From a virus, in IMG/VR virus record IMGVR_UViG_3300034140_000003, positions 1 through 39,525 of that record: 39,525 nucleotides of DNA; one strand, 5' to 3'. Positions 31,278-39,360 of this stretch are shown in pieces; within the stretch, counting starts at the first letter, position 1; each line of letters starts with the position of its first letter. The notes beneath the pieces are model-generated. The model was not told the origin of the DNA, searched no databases, and saw nothing but the letters and a program-made list of their open reading frames with translations. Made by a program: the position numbers and the translations under genes.

Positions 31278-32267
31278 TCAAGCCTTCAGGACGCCCTGCA
31301 GGCTGCGGTTGGAGGTGGTGAGGTTACCCATCCACAAGATTGGCACAATGGCTGCGTCTTGGTTGTAAGGCTTCATCTCGTCCATGATCTCCATATCGGC
31401 GTCTTTGTGCACCACGAGGTCCATGTAGTCCGTGTTCAGGAAATACATGTGGTTCGTGGGGATACCGGAGCCGCCATCATAGATCACGTCAGCGGTCTTG
31501 TACTTCAACGACACGAAACCACCCGAAGCCTTGACACCCGTAGCGGACGAACCGTCGGAGGTGTAACGCTTGAACGAAACTTGGGAGTTTTCGAAGAAGG
31601 TGAAGTAGTTGGTATCCGCAACGATCAGGTCGGGCTGGTCATCGCCACGAGTCAAGGCCAGCCACAGGGGCAGCATCAACGATTCAATCGTCGTGGCTGA
31701 CGGGGTGATTGCGGCACCGCCTTGGAGAGGGGCGGCTGCGGACTGCACGATGTTGCGCCAGAAAGCCCAGGCAGACGAATCGATACCACCAACTGTGCCC
31801 AGACCGTTATCCGCCACGAGGGCTTGCAAGCCACCGATTTGGTTAGGCAGGGTGCCGTCGCTGTACACGTCAACGGAGAAATTGTTCTTGAACGTGCGCA
31901 TGGCGTTCTTCATCCGGGCCTTAACCAGGTTGATGATTCGCGATTCGCCTGAGTTCGTGCGGAGTTCCATGCCGGAAGCCACGACGTTGATGGCGATCTG
32001 GCGCCATTGGTACTCAGCAGCGGAGATGGTGTCGCTCGCGCCGATATTCAGGATGTCATAACCGGAATAGCGCTGGTAGGTGGAATTCGCGGCGTAGTCG
32101 AGGGGAGAGACGATTGTCAGTCCGCCGTCTTCCTTGCGCTTATTGCCCTTGGCGTTGATCCGAGCCAGCAAGGCGTTGTTCTTGCTGACGTTGTCCTTGA
32201 TGTCTTTGGAGTGCTTGCGGAACGTGGTGGTTACCAGTTCCGTGAAAATTGCATTGGGAGATGCCAT
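31278..32267 (-). CDS. Major capsid protein
   Basis: 329 residues. Opening ASPNAIFTELVTTTFRKHSKDIKDN and later RMKNAMRTFKNNFSVDVYSDG, IGGLQALVADNG, DLIVADTNYFTFFENSQ, and an end with IVPILWMGNLTTSNRSLQG match HK97-fold phage capsid proteins that lack an N-terminal delta domain and use a separate scaffold. The scaffold gene lies immediately upstream, and a decoration-like gene downstream. ATG follows AAGGAACAATC. Confidence 0.85.
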   Translation of the reverse strand: MASPNAIFTELVTTTFRKHSKDIKDNVSKNNALLARINAKGNKRKEDGGLTIVSPLDYAANSTYQRYSGYDILNIGASDTISAAEYQWRQIAINVVASGMELRTNSGESRIINLVKARMKNAMRTFKNNFSVDVYSDGTLPNQIGGLQALVADNGLGTVGGIDSSAWAFWRNIVQSAAAPLQGGAAITPSATTIESLMLPLWLALTRGDDQPDLIVADTNYFTFFENSQVSFKRYTSDGSSATGVKASGGFVSLKYKTADVIYDGGSGIPTNHMYFLNTDYMDLVVHKDADMEIMDEMKPYNQDAAIVPILWMGNLTTSNRSLQGVLKA

Positions 32268-32300
32268 GATTGTTCCTTGGTTTCGCTGAAAATGTTAAGT

Positions 32301-33362
32301 TCACGCCCGACTGTTTATCACAGCCAGAGTTTCTGCAAGCGTGTCGTCCATGCTTCCCAGCGGGGTCGTAGCACTCCCACTTTTCGCTTTCGTCCGCACA
32401 TTCGCTGCAGTCAGTTTCCGAGCATCCGCGACCTTCTTTTCCGCCGCTTCCCGTGCCTTGGCGGAAGCCTCCGCTTGTTGGCGGGTGAGTTCCTTGGCAC
32501 GGACGGCGGGGTTGGTCCAGATGGCTTTTTCGTAAGCTTCCTGCAACGTGGAGCAAACCCCTTTTTCAATCAAGGTCACCATGTCGTTGGCAACGTCTTC
32601 AAAGTGAGGGTTTGCGGGATCGGCAGCGAAGGCCTCGATAGCTTTGGTCTGCTGTTCGCGGGCCTGGGCTAGACGAGATTGCTCCCCCGCCGATAGTTTC
32701 GAGTGTAGTTGTTGAACTTCCGTTTGCAAGGCCTTGACTGCCGGGTCGATGAAAGAAGGTTCGTCGGCGGGAGTTAAGGTGGTGAGATCGATCTTGTAAT
32801 CGGCAGCGATTTGGCGGAACAGGGTGTTTTTCTGTTCAGGCGTGCCGAGTGCCAGCGTGTGGTGCGCTGTCATCAGGTGCCCGACTTGAGCGACCGGATC
32901 AAGGCCATGCTGGCGAAGAGCGGGAAGGAAAGGGTCGAGGACAGTCCGAAAGGATTTGCCATACGCGGCCTCGGACTTGTAGCCTTCGATCCCCTTGAAG
33001 ATGTCGTCTTCCCGCTTTAGGATTTCTTGCCGAACTTGAGCAGGGAGAGTCGCCCACGTGTCAGCAGCTTCTTTGCGCCAAGTTTTAGGCGCAATTGCCA
33101 GGGGATCGATGGCGGCGTCACTCCCGCCGGGAGGATTACCGGAATCGTCGGCAGCGGGGTCTCCATCAGGACTTGATCCTGCAGGCGATTGGCCAGGAAT
33201 ATCCCCAGCGCCACTCCCAGGATTAGCAGGAGAAGGGCTAGGATCAACAGAAAGATCGACGTCGTTTGCATCATTTACCTCATCAGTGTCAGTGTCAAAA
33301 CCAAGTCCACTGGAGATTTCACCAACAGCGGACGACATATCAAACTCGAATTCCCCAGGCAT
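32301..33362 (-). CDS. Capsid scaffolding protein
   Basis: 353 residues. The first 90 are very acidic and Ser/Pro/Gly-rich. The centre is helical, and the C-terminal third is a long charged coiled coil (ELTRQQAEASAKAREAAEKK) with a basic end. This composition and placement between portal and capsid genes are those of podovirus scaffolds, which direct procapsid assembly and then leave. ATG has AGGAG upstream. A second open frame lies inside its acidic region. Confidence 0.8.
   Translation of the reverse strand: MPGEFEFDMSSAVGEISSGLGFDTDTDEVNDANDVDLSVDPSPSPANPGSGAGDIPGQSPAGSSPDGDPAADDSGNPPGGSDAAIDPLAIAPKTWRKEAADTWATLPAQVRQEILKREDDIFKGIEGYKSEAAYGKSFRTVLDPFLPALRQHGLDPVAQVGHLMTAHHTLALGTPEQKNTLFRQIAADYKIDLTTLTPADEPSFIDPAVKALQTEVQQLHSKLSAGEQSRLAQAREQQTKAIEAFAADPANPHFEDVANDMVTLIEKGVCSTLQEAYEKAIWTNPAVRAKELTRQQAEASAKAREAAEKKVADARKLTAANVRTKAKSGSATTPLGSMDDTLAETLAVINSRA
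33017..33271 (-). CDS. Possible overprinted membrane protein inside the scaffold gene
   Basis: 84 or 85 residues in another frame of the same strand (starts ATGATG at 33274/33271). GAGG lies 6 bases before the second ATG. The N-terminus has one long hydrophobic segment (about 5-28, FLLILALLLLILGVALGIFLA split), then Pro-rich sequence and a basic tail (KLGAKKLLTRGRLSLLKFGKK split). The scaffold's acidic low-complexity codons may create hydrophobic codons by chance in this frame, so its reality is uncertain. A lysis or membrane role is conceivable. Confidence 0.35.
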   Translation of the reverse strand: MQTTSIFLLILALLLLILGVALGIFLANRLQDQVLMETPLPTIPVILPAGVTPPSIPWQLRLKLGAKKLLTRGRLSLLKFGKKS

Positions 33363-33370
33363 ACTAACTC

Positions 33371-33805
33371 CTAAATCCCCGCTGTACTGCGGGAGATGTC
33401 AACGTCGAGGCCAGATTGGATTTCGGCAGCAAGCTGCTCTCTTTTAGCTGTCGGCAGGGCCTCAACGAACTGTTCGACAGTGGTATCAATTTCGATATCT
33501 TCCGCGGCTTGGGTGGCGGCTGCGGAGGATTTGTAACGGGCAGCGGCTTCAGATTCCCCGGATTCCAGAACCCGGCAGCCATGGCGCTTGAGGTTTTCCT
33601 CATGCTGCCGACGACCTTCGATCCGTTTGCCAGTGATGGGACAATCATAGGCGGCAATATCCCCCCGGACAAGGGGGGCAGAAAGTTGCCGCTCCATGAA
33701 AAATGCACACTTGGGGCAGCGTTCCGGCTTGTCAATTTCCGCTATCTTTTTGAACACGTCCCTGCGGGTAGTGCAGGTGGGGCAGCGGTAGTCGTAAATT
33801 GGCAT
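33371..33805 (-). CDS. FmdB-type zinc-ribbon protein
   Basis: 144 residues. The start MPIYDYRCPTC with C8, C11, C30 and C33 (RCPKC) is the FmdB zinc ribbon; C55 lies outside it. The rest is charged, helical and acidic. FmdB domains are common in small bacterial and phage proteins and may bind nucleic acid or protein. Its place between portal and scaffold is seen in other podoviruses. The operator 33810-33839 ends 5 bases before its ATG. Confidence 0.75.
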   Translation of the reverse strand: MPIYDYRCPTCTTRRDVFKKIAEIDKPERCPKCAFFMERQLSAPLVRGDIAAYDCPITGKRIEGRRQHEENLKRHGCRVLESGESEAAARYKSSAAATQAAEDIEIDTTVEQFVEALPTAKREQLAAEIQSGLDVDISRSTAGI

Positions 33806-33809
33806 GATT

Positions 33810-33839
33810 TGCGCCTGTTATGGTTCTATAATCTACACA
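33810..33839 (-). promoter_or_regulatory. 30-bp palindromic operator, copy 7
   Basis: TGCGC-CTG-TTATG-GTTC-TATAA-TCT-ACACA on the + strand. It overlaps the end of the portal gene and almost touches the FmdB start, so bound protein or a start site here would leave practically no leader. Confidence 0.75.
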
Positions 33840-35926
33840 GATTTCGCAGGCGCTGGTTTCGCAGCTGTGATTTGCGCCGTTTGCCTTGCCGCAGCCGCTT
33901 GCAGGGAGATCGCTTCCATCTTTTGCTGGTGGGCGGCAATTGCCAGTTGCCCCTTTTGCTGCAATTCTGCCATCTTCATTTGGTGCTCTTGTTGCGCGAT
34001 TTGGAGTTGCATTTGGGCGATTTGCGCCTGCTGCGCCATTTGCGCCTGCTTCATCTGATTATCCATCTGCTTGGCCTGCATGTCAAGCTTGCCCAACTCC
34101 ATAGCCTGGGCGTTCTTGGCCTCGTTTGGATCGGCCGGGGGGGTTGGTGCCTTCATCTTTTTCAGCTGATCTTCGAGTTCCGGGCCGAAGCGGAAGCGAC
34201 GAACGATCGCTAACATCATGCCTTGTGCGGCCTCGAATGGCAGGCTGCCGGATTCGACCAGGGGCTGAATGCCGTTGAGGTATTGGGCAAGGGCGTTAAG
34301 GAGTTCCCCAACGTTCTGCTTGTCCTCGGTGGCTTCGGCGTCGATGGTTGAGTTTGTCTCGATATCGATGCGGTAGCTGCGGTTGGTGTCCGTGCGGAGG
34401 AGGTCGAGGAGTTCGGTGAAGGAAGGACCTTGGGCGAGTTCGAGCAGCTCGGGCGGAGGTTGCATGTTGGGGTCAGCTCCCATCGGCGGACCAGCGGCGA
34501 GAATTTGCTGGGCTTGCGCCTTTTCCTCGCCGGAGGGGATTTGCAGCCCCGTCATGCCTTTGAGGGTGACTTCGCTGAACTTGGACACAGCGATTTCCGC
34601 CATGATGCGCAGGCAATCCCGCGCGTAACGGCCAACTTCCTTTTGCGAGCGCTTGAGCCGCAAGGTGCCCCATTGGTTCTTGATCTCCTGCGCGCCGAGG
34701 GTTTCGCTGGCGGAGGAGCTGCCACGCATGATATCGGCGATGCCGGTGATCTCGTAGATGACCTGCTTGACTTGATTACGCTGGAGGTAGAGCTGCTGGA
34801 GGACAACGATCAGCTTCTCGATCGGGAACAGCCAAATGGCTTTTTCCAGAGATTGGCCTTGTTGCAGTGCCGCGACATTTTCCGCTGGGATGAGAACGTT
34901 GTCATCAGCGGAGAGGACCTTGTCCAGACCTTCGACAGTGGCGTCGTACAGACCGCGGACCTTGAGGGCCCGGATCAGCCTGTTGATGCGGAGGGTAATT
35001 GCGTTGAGTTCCTTCGCCTGTTCTTCGTAGAAGGTGTATAAGGGAACAGGCGTGAGGGTGGAGATCTTCTGAGTGAAGGTCAGAGGCTTGGGATTGGGGA
35101 AGAACCCGGTCAGGCCGAGGGGATCGTCCACAACTTTAACCGGCGCATCAGGATAAGACCGGGCAAAGAAGTAGACCTTTTTCGTCTGCTTGTCCCAGAT
35201 TTCGATCACAGCGGCGGTCTTGGTGTCCTTGAGCCCCTCGTCGGATTTTCCGCTTTCGTCATCTTCGGAGGCGGATTCGGCGACAGGGACGAGGTTTCCG
35301 ATCTCGCCAAAGTTCGATACGAGTTCCCCCTTGTCCATGAAGTGGTCAAATGCCACCCAAGGGACGTCTTTCCACTTTTTCGCATACCCGTGGCAGAAAC
35401 GATCCCAAGGGACTTCCTCCCCACACACGACTTCGCCCTCGACGGTTTCGACCGGAGGTGGGGAGTCTGCGTCGTCAGTGGGGTTTGCCGCTTCCTCAGT
35501 TTTGATGCTGGCGTCGTACTTGAACCGGGTGAGGCCGCGGCCAGGGACGAGAGCTTCCAGCACCGCGGATTTCATCAAATCATCGAAGCTGGCGTATTCC
35601 GCCATGCCGTCATCGAGGAGGTATTCCAGCGTGCGCTGAGTGATCTTCGCCGCCATCCCACCGATTTTGTCTTCGTCCTTGAAGCGACGATCAACCACTG
35701 CCCGCGGGATGCTGTTGTACAGCGCTGGGGCCAGAGTCTCGGTGTTGGAGTAAAGGATGTTGAACTGGGACTCAGTCTTCTCATCCCCCTCGTATAGTTG
35801 GACGATTTTTGCTGATGCAGCCCGGAACGTCTTTTCCCGCTTCTTCGCAGCGTCGTACTCCTTCATCCACTTGGAGACGAGGGAGGCCGACTGTTCTGGG
35901 GAGAGGGGGGTTGTTTCGTCAGTCAT
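33833..35926 (-). CDS. Portal (head-tail connector) protein
   Basis: 697 residues, within the range of large podovirus portals. It starts with charged helices (SKWMKEYDAAKKREKTFR) and QFNILYSNTETLAPALYNSIPR, a typical portal opening. A central region has PLYTFYEEQAKELNAITLRINRLIRALK (in pieces) and GQSLEKAIWLFPIEKLIVVLQQLY. The last about 90 residues are a Gln/Met-rich coiled coil like the long barrel of P22-type portals. It forms the dodecameric DNA channel and docks terminase. Order after terL and before scaffold and capsid supports the call. Confidence 0.88.
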   Translation of the reverse strand: MTDETTPLSPEQSASLVSKWMKEYDAAKKREKTFRAASAKIVQLYEGDEKTESQFNILYSNTETLAPALYNSIPRAVVDRRFKDEDKIGGMAAKITQRTLEYLLDDGMAEYASFDDLMKSAVLEALVPGRGLTRFKYDASIKTEEAANPTDDADSPPPVETVEGEVVCGEEVPWDRFCHGYAKKWKDVPWVAFDHFMDKGELVSNFGEIGNLVPVAESASEDDESGKSDEGLKDTKTAAVIEIWDKQTKKVYFFARSYPDAPVKVVDDPLGLTGFFPNPKPLTFTQKISTLTPVPLYTFYEEQAKELNAITLRINRLIRALKVRGLYDATVEGLDKVLSADDNVLIPAENVAALQQGQSLEKAIWLFPIEKLIVVLQQLYLQRNQVKQVIYEITGIADIMRGSSSASETLGAQEIKNQWGTLRLKRSQKEVGRYARDCLRIMAEIAVSKFSEVTLKGMTGLQIPSGEEKAQAQQILAAGPPMGADPNMQPPPELLELAQGPSFTELLDLLRTDTNRSYRIDIETNSTIDAEATEDKQNVGELLNALAQYLNGIQPLVESGSLPFEAAQGMMLAIVRRFRFGPELEDQLKKMKAPTPPADPNEAKNAQAMELGKLDMQAKQMDNQMKQAQMAQQAQIAQMQLQIAQQEHQMKMAELQQKGQLAIAAHQQKMEAISLQAAAARQTAQITAAKPAPAKSV

Positions 35927-35976
35927 GGGGCTGCGTGATTAGAGGTAGGGGAGTGGGCCGGACTGCCTTGCGGGGG

Positions 35977-36369
35977 TTACTTTAGCCCCCACGCGGCCCA
36001 CTCGAGACGAACGGTGTTGCACAGGCGCTGTTCCATGCCGGAAGGCCAGTAGCCCTTGGGATCGAAGCAGCTGGAGGTCTTGGCCCGAGCCCAAAAGGCC
36101 TCGGACGGGTTGATTAGGTAGGATGCCCCAGCCCGGAGAAGGTACGGGATGTTGCATATTTCCCTGGTGCAGTGGGCTTCATAGCGATGAAGCTTCCCGT
36201 CCTTTTGATACACCCAGATCCCCGCGTACCCGTCTGCTGTCACGATTTCCCGAAGTGGTAAATTCGGTGTCGTGATAGGATCAAACTCCCAGGGTAAGGG
36301 TTTGAGCTGCGCCAGCGCGGTGGCTGGGGGCAGGGTAAGGGCAGCGGCGAGGATGAGGGCGGTTCGCAT
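35977..36369 (-). CDS. Exported Cys-containing protein, 130 aa
   Basis: Clear signal peptide: MRTALILAAALTLPPATALA with predicted cleavage after Ala20. The mature part has four cysteines (C67, C72, C101, C117), which could form disulphides in the periplasm, and aromatic-rich beta sequence (GYAGIWVYQKDGKLHRYEAHC split). No family recognised. An exported protein in the middle of a terminase-portal block is unusual; superinfection exclusion or envelope modification are possible roles. Confidence 0.7.
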   Translation of the reverse strand: MRTALILAAALTLPPATALAQLKPLPWEFDPITTPNLPLREIVTADGYAGIWVYQKDGKLHRYEAHCTREICNIPYLLRAGASYLINPSEAFWARAKTSSCFDPKGYWPSGMEQRLCNTVRLEWAAWGLK

Positions 36370-36375
36370 GGTAGG

Positions 36376-37647
36376 TTAACGCAGGGTAGGGGGCAGACCG
36401 GCGTTGGCTTGGATCAGATGCCCACCGTAGCCATTAATGTGCAGGGCATCACCGTTCACAACACCTGCGGAGAAGGTGCTGCCGTACAGTGTGATCGCAG
36501 GGGCTTGGACGACTGACTTGAACAGACCAGAATCGCGCGAGGATTCCACCACGTCAGCGATTTCAAGATACCCTGTCAAAGGAGCCTTGAGTGCCCGTAC
36601 CATGTTGTTGAACAGAACACGCTGGGCGTTACCTGTGCCTACTGTCTGGCCGGCCAGGTCCGCGTAAGCGTTACTGGTGGTGGCGTTTGGCGACAGGGTG
36701 GAGTGGTAGTGCGGCTTGCCGTGCAGGGCTGCGAAAGTCACCACGCTTGCGCTCAGGGTTGTCGCATTACCGCCGCCGAAGACTAAGTCGTTGATGCCGT
36801 AGTTGCAAGCGACCGCGCTGGTGTACTGCAGCAGGCGAAGGCGTTTGGTGAACGAGGTAACCGCGGTGGACAGTTTCTCACCCTGGATGCCGACGTTGAT
36901 CGTGCCGAAGCGCATGCCGAGGGGACGTTCGAGTTCGCCAGACAGGCCGAATCCATCAGTCACCACGTCATAGGCTGCGGCGTTGCAACGTGAGTCGCCA
37001 GTGAGCAGGAAGGTGGGGCGCGTGGTGAAGCCGACGATTGCGGTGGGGCGGAAAGCAATACCGCCTTGCTGGTTAGCCAAGTTCGTCGTCACGCGGGTCA
37101 GATCAACAGAACCGGAACCGAACGTGATGAATTCACCGCTGTCCGCGTTAGCCGCCAGGCCTGGGATGGTGTGGTAGGAGATCGTGGCACCGGTCTGGAA
37201 TGTCCGCACGTAGAAGGCAGCGCCGCGTGGGATCACAACCGGCAGGGGCGTCATGTCCGAGCGGAGGTCCTCGCCGGCCGGCACAACGCCGAAGTACTGG
37301 CCACTGAAAAGAACCGGGGTCGGCGTGGAACCGATCGGGTACTCGATACTTGCAGCGTAGTTGGCTAGGTCAATGTTGAGTTCGTACACGCCACCGTCAA
37401 GCCGCCATGCGGAGTAAACCAAGGCAATGGCGGAAAGGTCTTCCATTGCGTGATGCTTCGTGCGGGCGAATAGTTTCGTCTGCGCTGCGGTGAGCATTGG
37501 GGGGCCGCAGCGACTTGCCACAGCGCCAAGGTAAGGAACGGGGGGACGGCTGACGCCGCTATTGCCTACCGCATCAAAGGAACCGCCGCGCTCGGTCCAA
37601 GGGCGGAGGCCGGAGCCTTGTGGATAACCTGCATCGCCGACAGCCAT
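36376..37647 (-). CDS. SGNH/GDSL-type hydrolase (virion or secreted esterase)
   Basis: 423 residues from an ATG with GAAAGGAATT before it; the frame stays open far upstream into terL but that part is Ser/Arg-rich nonsense. Catalytic blocks are visible: GDSR with Ser219 (block I), a Gly near 253 (block II), GIND with Asn286 (block III) and D400-x2-H403 (DALH, block V). SGNH enzymes hydrolyse esters such as acetyl groups of polysaccharides. In phages they strip O-acetyl groups from capsule or LPS. The N-terminal 200 residues are beta-rich, perhaps for virion attachment or trimerisation. Confidence 0.75.
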   Translation of the reverse strand: MAVGDAGYPQGSGLRPWTERGGSFDAVGNSGVSRPPVPYLGAVASRCGPPMLTAAQTKLFARTKHHAMEDLSAIALVYSAWRLDGGVYELNIDLANYAASIEYPIGSTPTPVLFSGQYFGVVPAGEDLRSDMTPLPVVIPRGAAFYVRTFQTGATISYHTIPGLAANADSGEFITFGSGSVDLTRVTTNLANQQGGIAFRPTAIVGFTTRPTFLLTGDSRCNAAAYDVVTDGFGLSGELERPLGMRFGTINVGIQGEKLSTAVTSFTKRLRLLQYTSAVACNYGINDLVFGGGNATTLSASVVTFAALHGKPHYHSTLSPNATTSNAYADLAGQTVGTGNAQRVLFNNMVRALKAPLTGYLEIADVVESSRDSGLFKSVVQAPAITLYGSTFSAGVVNGDALHINGYGGHLIQANAGLPPTLR

Positions 37648-37663
37648 GATAATTCCTTTCGAA

Positions 37664-39163
37664 TCAGTGTTCAGTTTGGTTAATACGTTTTTGGCGAAGC
37701 TTATCCACCAACTCGTTAAGTGTGTATTGGCTTGGAAGTTTTGGCAAGCCTGATCCTCGGACACTAGGAGGCGCGGGAATCCATGGTCTGGACATGACTG
37801 CGTAACGGGTCTCATCGTAAGCATGATCCTCCGCCTCCGTGTCGACGTCTTCAGGGTCGGTATCATCGTGCTGGAGCGTGGGGATGGTGCGGATCGTGTC
37901 TTCGCAACAGTCGAGGAAGTACAGCATGGGGTTGCCCTCGACTCCGACCAGGCGCTGGCGAAGGGCTTCCGCGCCCGCTTTGCGCTTGTTGTCCGCCCGC
38001 CGCCAGGAGCATCGGTGGATGGCCATGGTTTCAGCGATGCTCGGCCCCCCGTCCCGGATGTAGATGGAAGGGTCAGCCGCGCCGTAGCGGATACGTTCGC
38101 CCCGTTCGCGTTCGACAATGCCCTGGGCCACGAGATCGGCGGTCATCTTAAGGCCTTTGTTGGGGCCGGAGGCGCCGTACCATTCGCGGTACTTGACCAG
38201 GGCACCCTTGGGCAGGACGTGTTCCGAGTCGGGGAGGGGAGTGGTTTCTTCGATCAGCGCATACCAGCCACAGGAGAAGGGTTTCGCGCTGCCCCAGTCG
38301 AAGGCCCGGAACCGCAGCCACGAGGGTTTGAGGATGCGCATGCCGACGTTGGAGTCGATAACGTGGCGAAGCTCGTCCCATTCGTCAAAGAACGCACCGT
38401 CAATAACGTCCCAGTTCCCTTTCAACCACGCCTCGACCAGTGCCGCCGACCCTGATTGCTTGAGTCGAAGGATGTAAGTCGGATCGTTCCGCATGAGGAG
38501 CTGGTTATCCCCGATCTTCGACGGGATGAAGACCCGCGACAGGGAGACCATTTGCTTCGTGCCGTCGAGTTCGATCTCTGTCTGCTCGGTGATGACACGA
38601 TACCCACCAGGATCTGGGTCAATATACCGCCGTTTTACCCAATTATGACCTGCGCCGCCTGGGTTACCTGTGAGGCGCATCCCAACAGGAACACCAGCTC
38701 CGGAACGTAGAGTAGCGCGGAGCTTGTCGATAGGACCTGGCATAGGGAAATTGGTAAGCTCCTCGACGTATACACGGGTGTAGGAGTGGCCTTGGTACTC
38801 TTCTGCGTCGGAGTCGCGTTCGAGGTAGGCGAATTTAAGTCGCGCCCCGTTCGCCATTGTCCAGGTTTTCTGCTGCTCATTGTACTTTGCCCCGAGTTTG
38901 GAAAAAAGTTGCTTAGTCCGCGCGATGACTTCGGCGAGCTGGACAAGCTTCCGGCGGAAAAAGATGCCAATCGCGTCCTCGCCGTATTGGGCGGAGTGTT
39001 GGAGCCAATCCCCGATGGAGGACTCGGTTTTCCCTCCGCCCCGAGCGCCGCCGTAGAAGACCTCGTAGATCGGGCAGGAAAGTAGGGCGGTTTGTGGGCC
39101 GGGCTGGGGCTGCCAGATGACGGTTTGCGCGACAGGTCCTGGGGATGCGGGGGACCAAGTCAT
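37664..39163 (-). CDS. terL: Terminase large subunit
   Basis: 499 residues. ATPase: Walker A GGARGGGKT (38-46), Walker B VYVEEL (131-136) with catalytic Glu, motif III TGNPGG (165-170). Nuclease: FDWG with D289, AADPS near 355 and DHAYDETRY near 445. It pumps and cuts DNA at the portal. The start overlaps the stop of the 65-aa gene (TAATG). The separation of portal from terL by two accessory genes (SGNH hydrolase and exported protein) is less usual. Confidence 0.93.
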   Translation of the reverse strand: MTWSPASPGPVAQTVIWQPQPGPQTALLSCPIYEVFYGGARGGGKTESSIGDWLQHSAQYGEDAIGIFFRRKLVQLAEVIARTKQLFSKLGAKYNEQQKTWTMANGARLKFAYLERDSDAEEYQGHSYTRVYVEELTNFPMPGPIDKLRATLRSGAGVPVGMRLTGNPGGAGHNWVKRRYIDPDPGGYRVITEQTEIELDGTKQMVSLSRVFIPSKIGDNQLLMRNDPTYILRLKQSGSAALVEAWLKGNWDVIDGAFFDEWDELRHVIDSNVGMRILKPSWLRFRAFDWGSAKPFSCGWYALIEETTPLPDSEHVLPKGALVKYREWYGASGPNKGLKMTADLVAQGIVERERGERIRYGAADPSIYIRDGGPSIAETMAIHRCSWRRADNKRKAGAEALRQRLVGVEGNPMLYFLDCCEDTIRTIPTLQHDDTDPEDVDTEAEDHAYDETRYAVMSRPWIPAPPSVRGSGLPKLPSQYTLNELVDKLRQKRINQTEH

Positions 39164-39360
39164 TAGTTGTTATCCGTGCTGACCAGGGAGATGGTGATAC
39201 TCGCCCCGTCGTTCGGGCAGGTCTTTTCAAACATCGGGAAGTGAAAGTACCGGACGAAGCCTTGTTCCGCGACTTGCTTGATCTCCTGCCCCCGCGCCCA
39301 GCCAAGGGCGGCCAGACACAGCGAACAGTAAGGTTGGGGTGGGTAGCTGAAGGTTTTCAT
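39163..39360 (-). CDS. Small Cys-containing protein between terS and terL, 65 aa
   Basis: Contains C12-x2-C15 (YCSLCLA) and one later Cys (TCPNDG), a possible three-Cys metal site. Start and stop overlap both terminase genes (ATGA and TAATG), so it is produced together with them. Function is unknown; a terminase partner is possible by position. Confidence 0.65.
   Translation of the reverse strand: MKTFSYPPQPYCSLCLAALGWARGQEIKQVAEQGFVRYFHFPMFEKTCPNDGASITISLVSTDNN

Noticed and set aside
35970-36000. GGGGG/CCCCC hairpin at the end of the exported-protein gene as a terminator
   Set aside because: The stem is only 5 bp and no T run follows in the leftward direction.
37648-38118. N-terminal extension of the SGNH hydrolase into terL
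   Set aside because: The extra sequence is Ser/Arg-rich, has no start signal and lies in another frame of the terminase gene.
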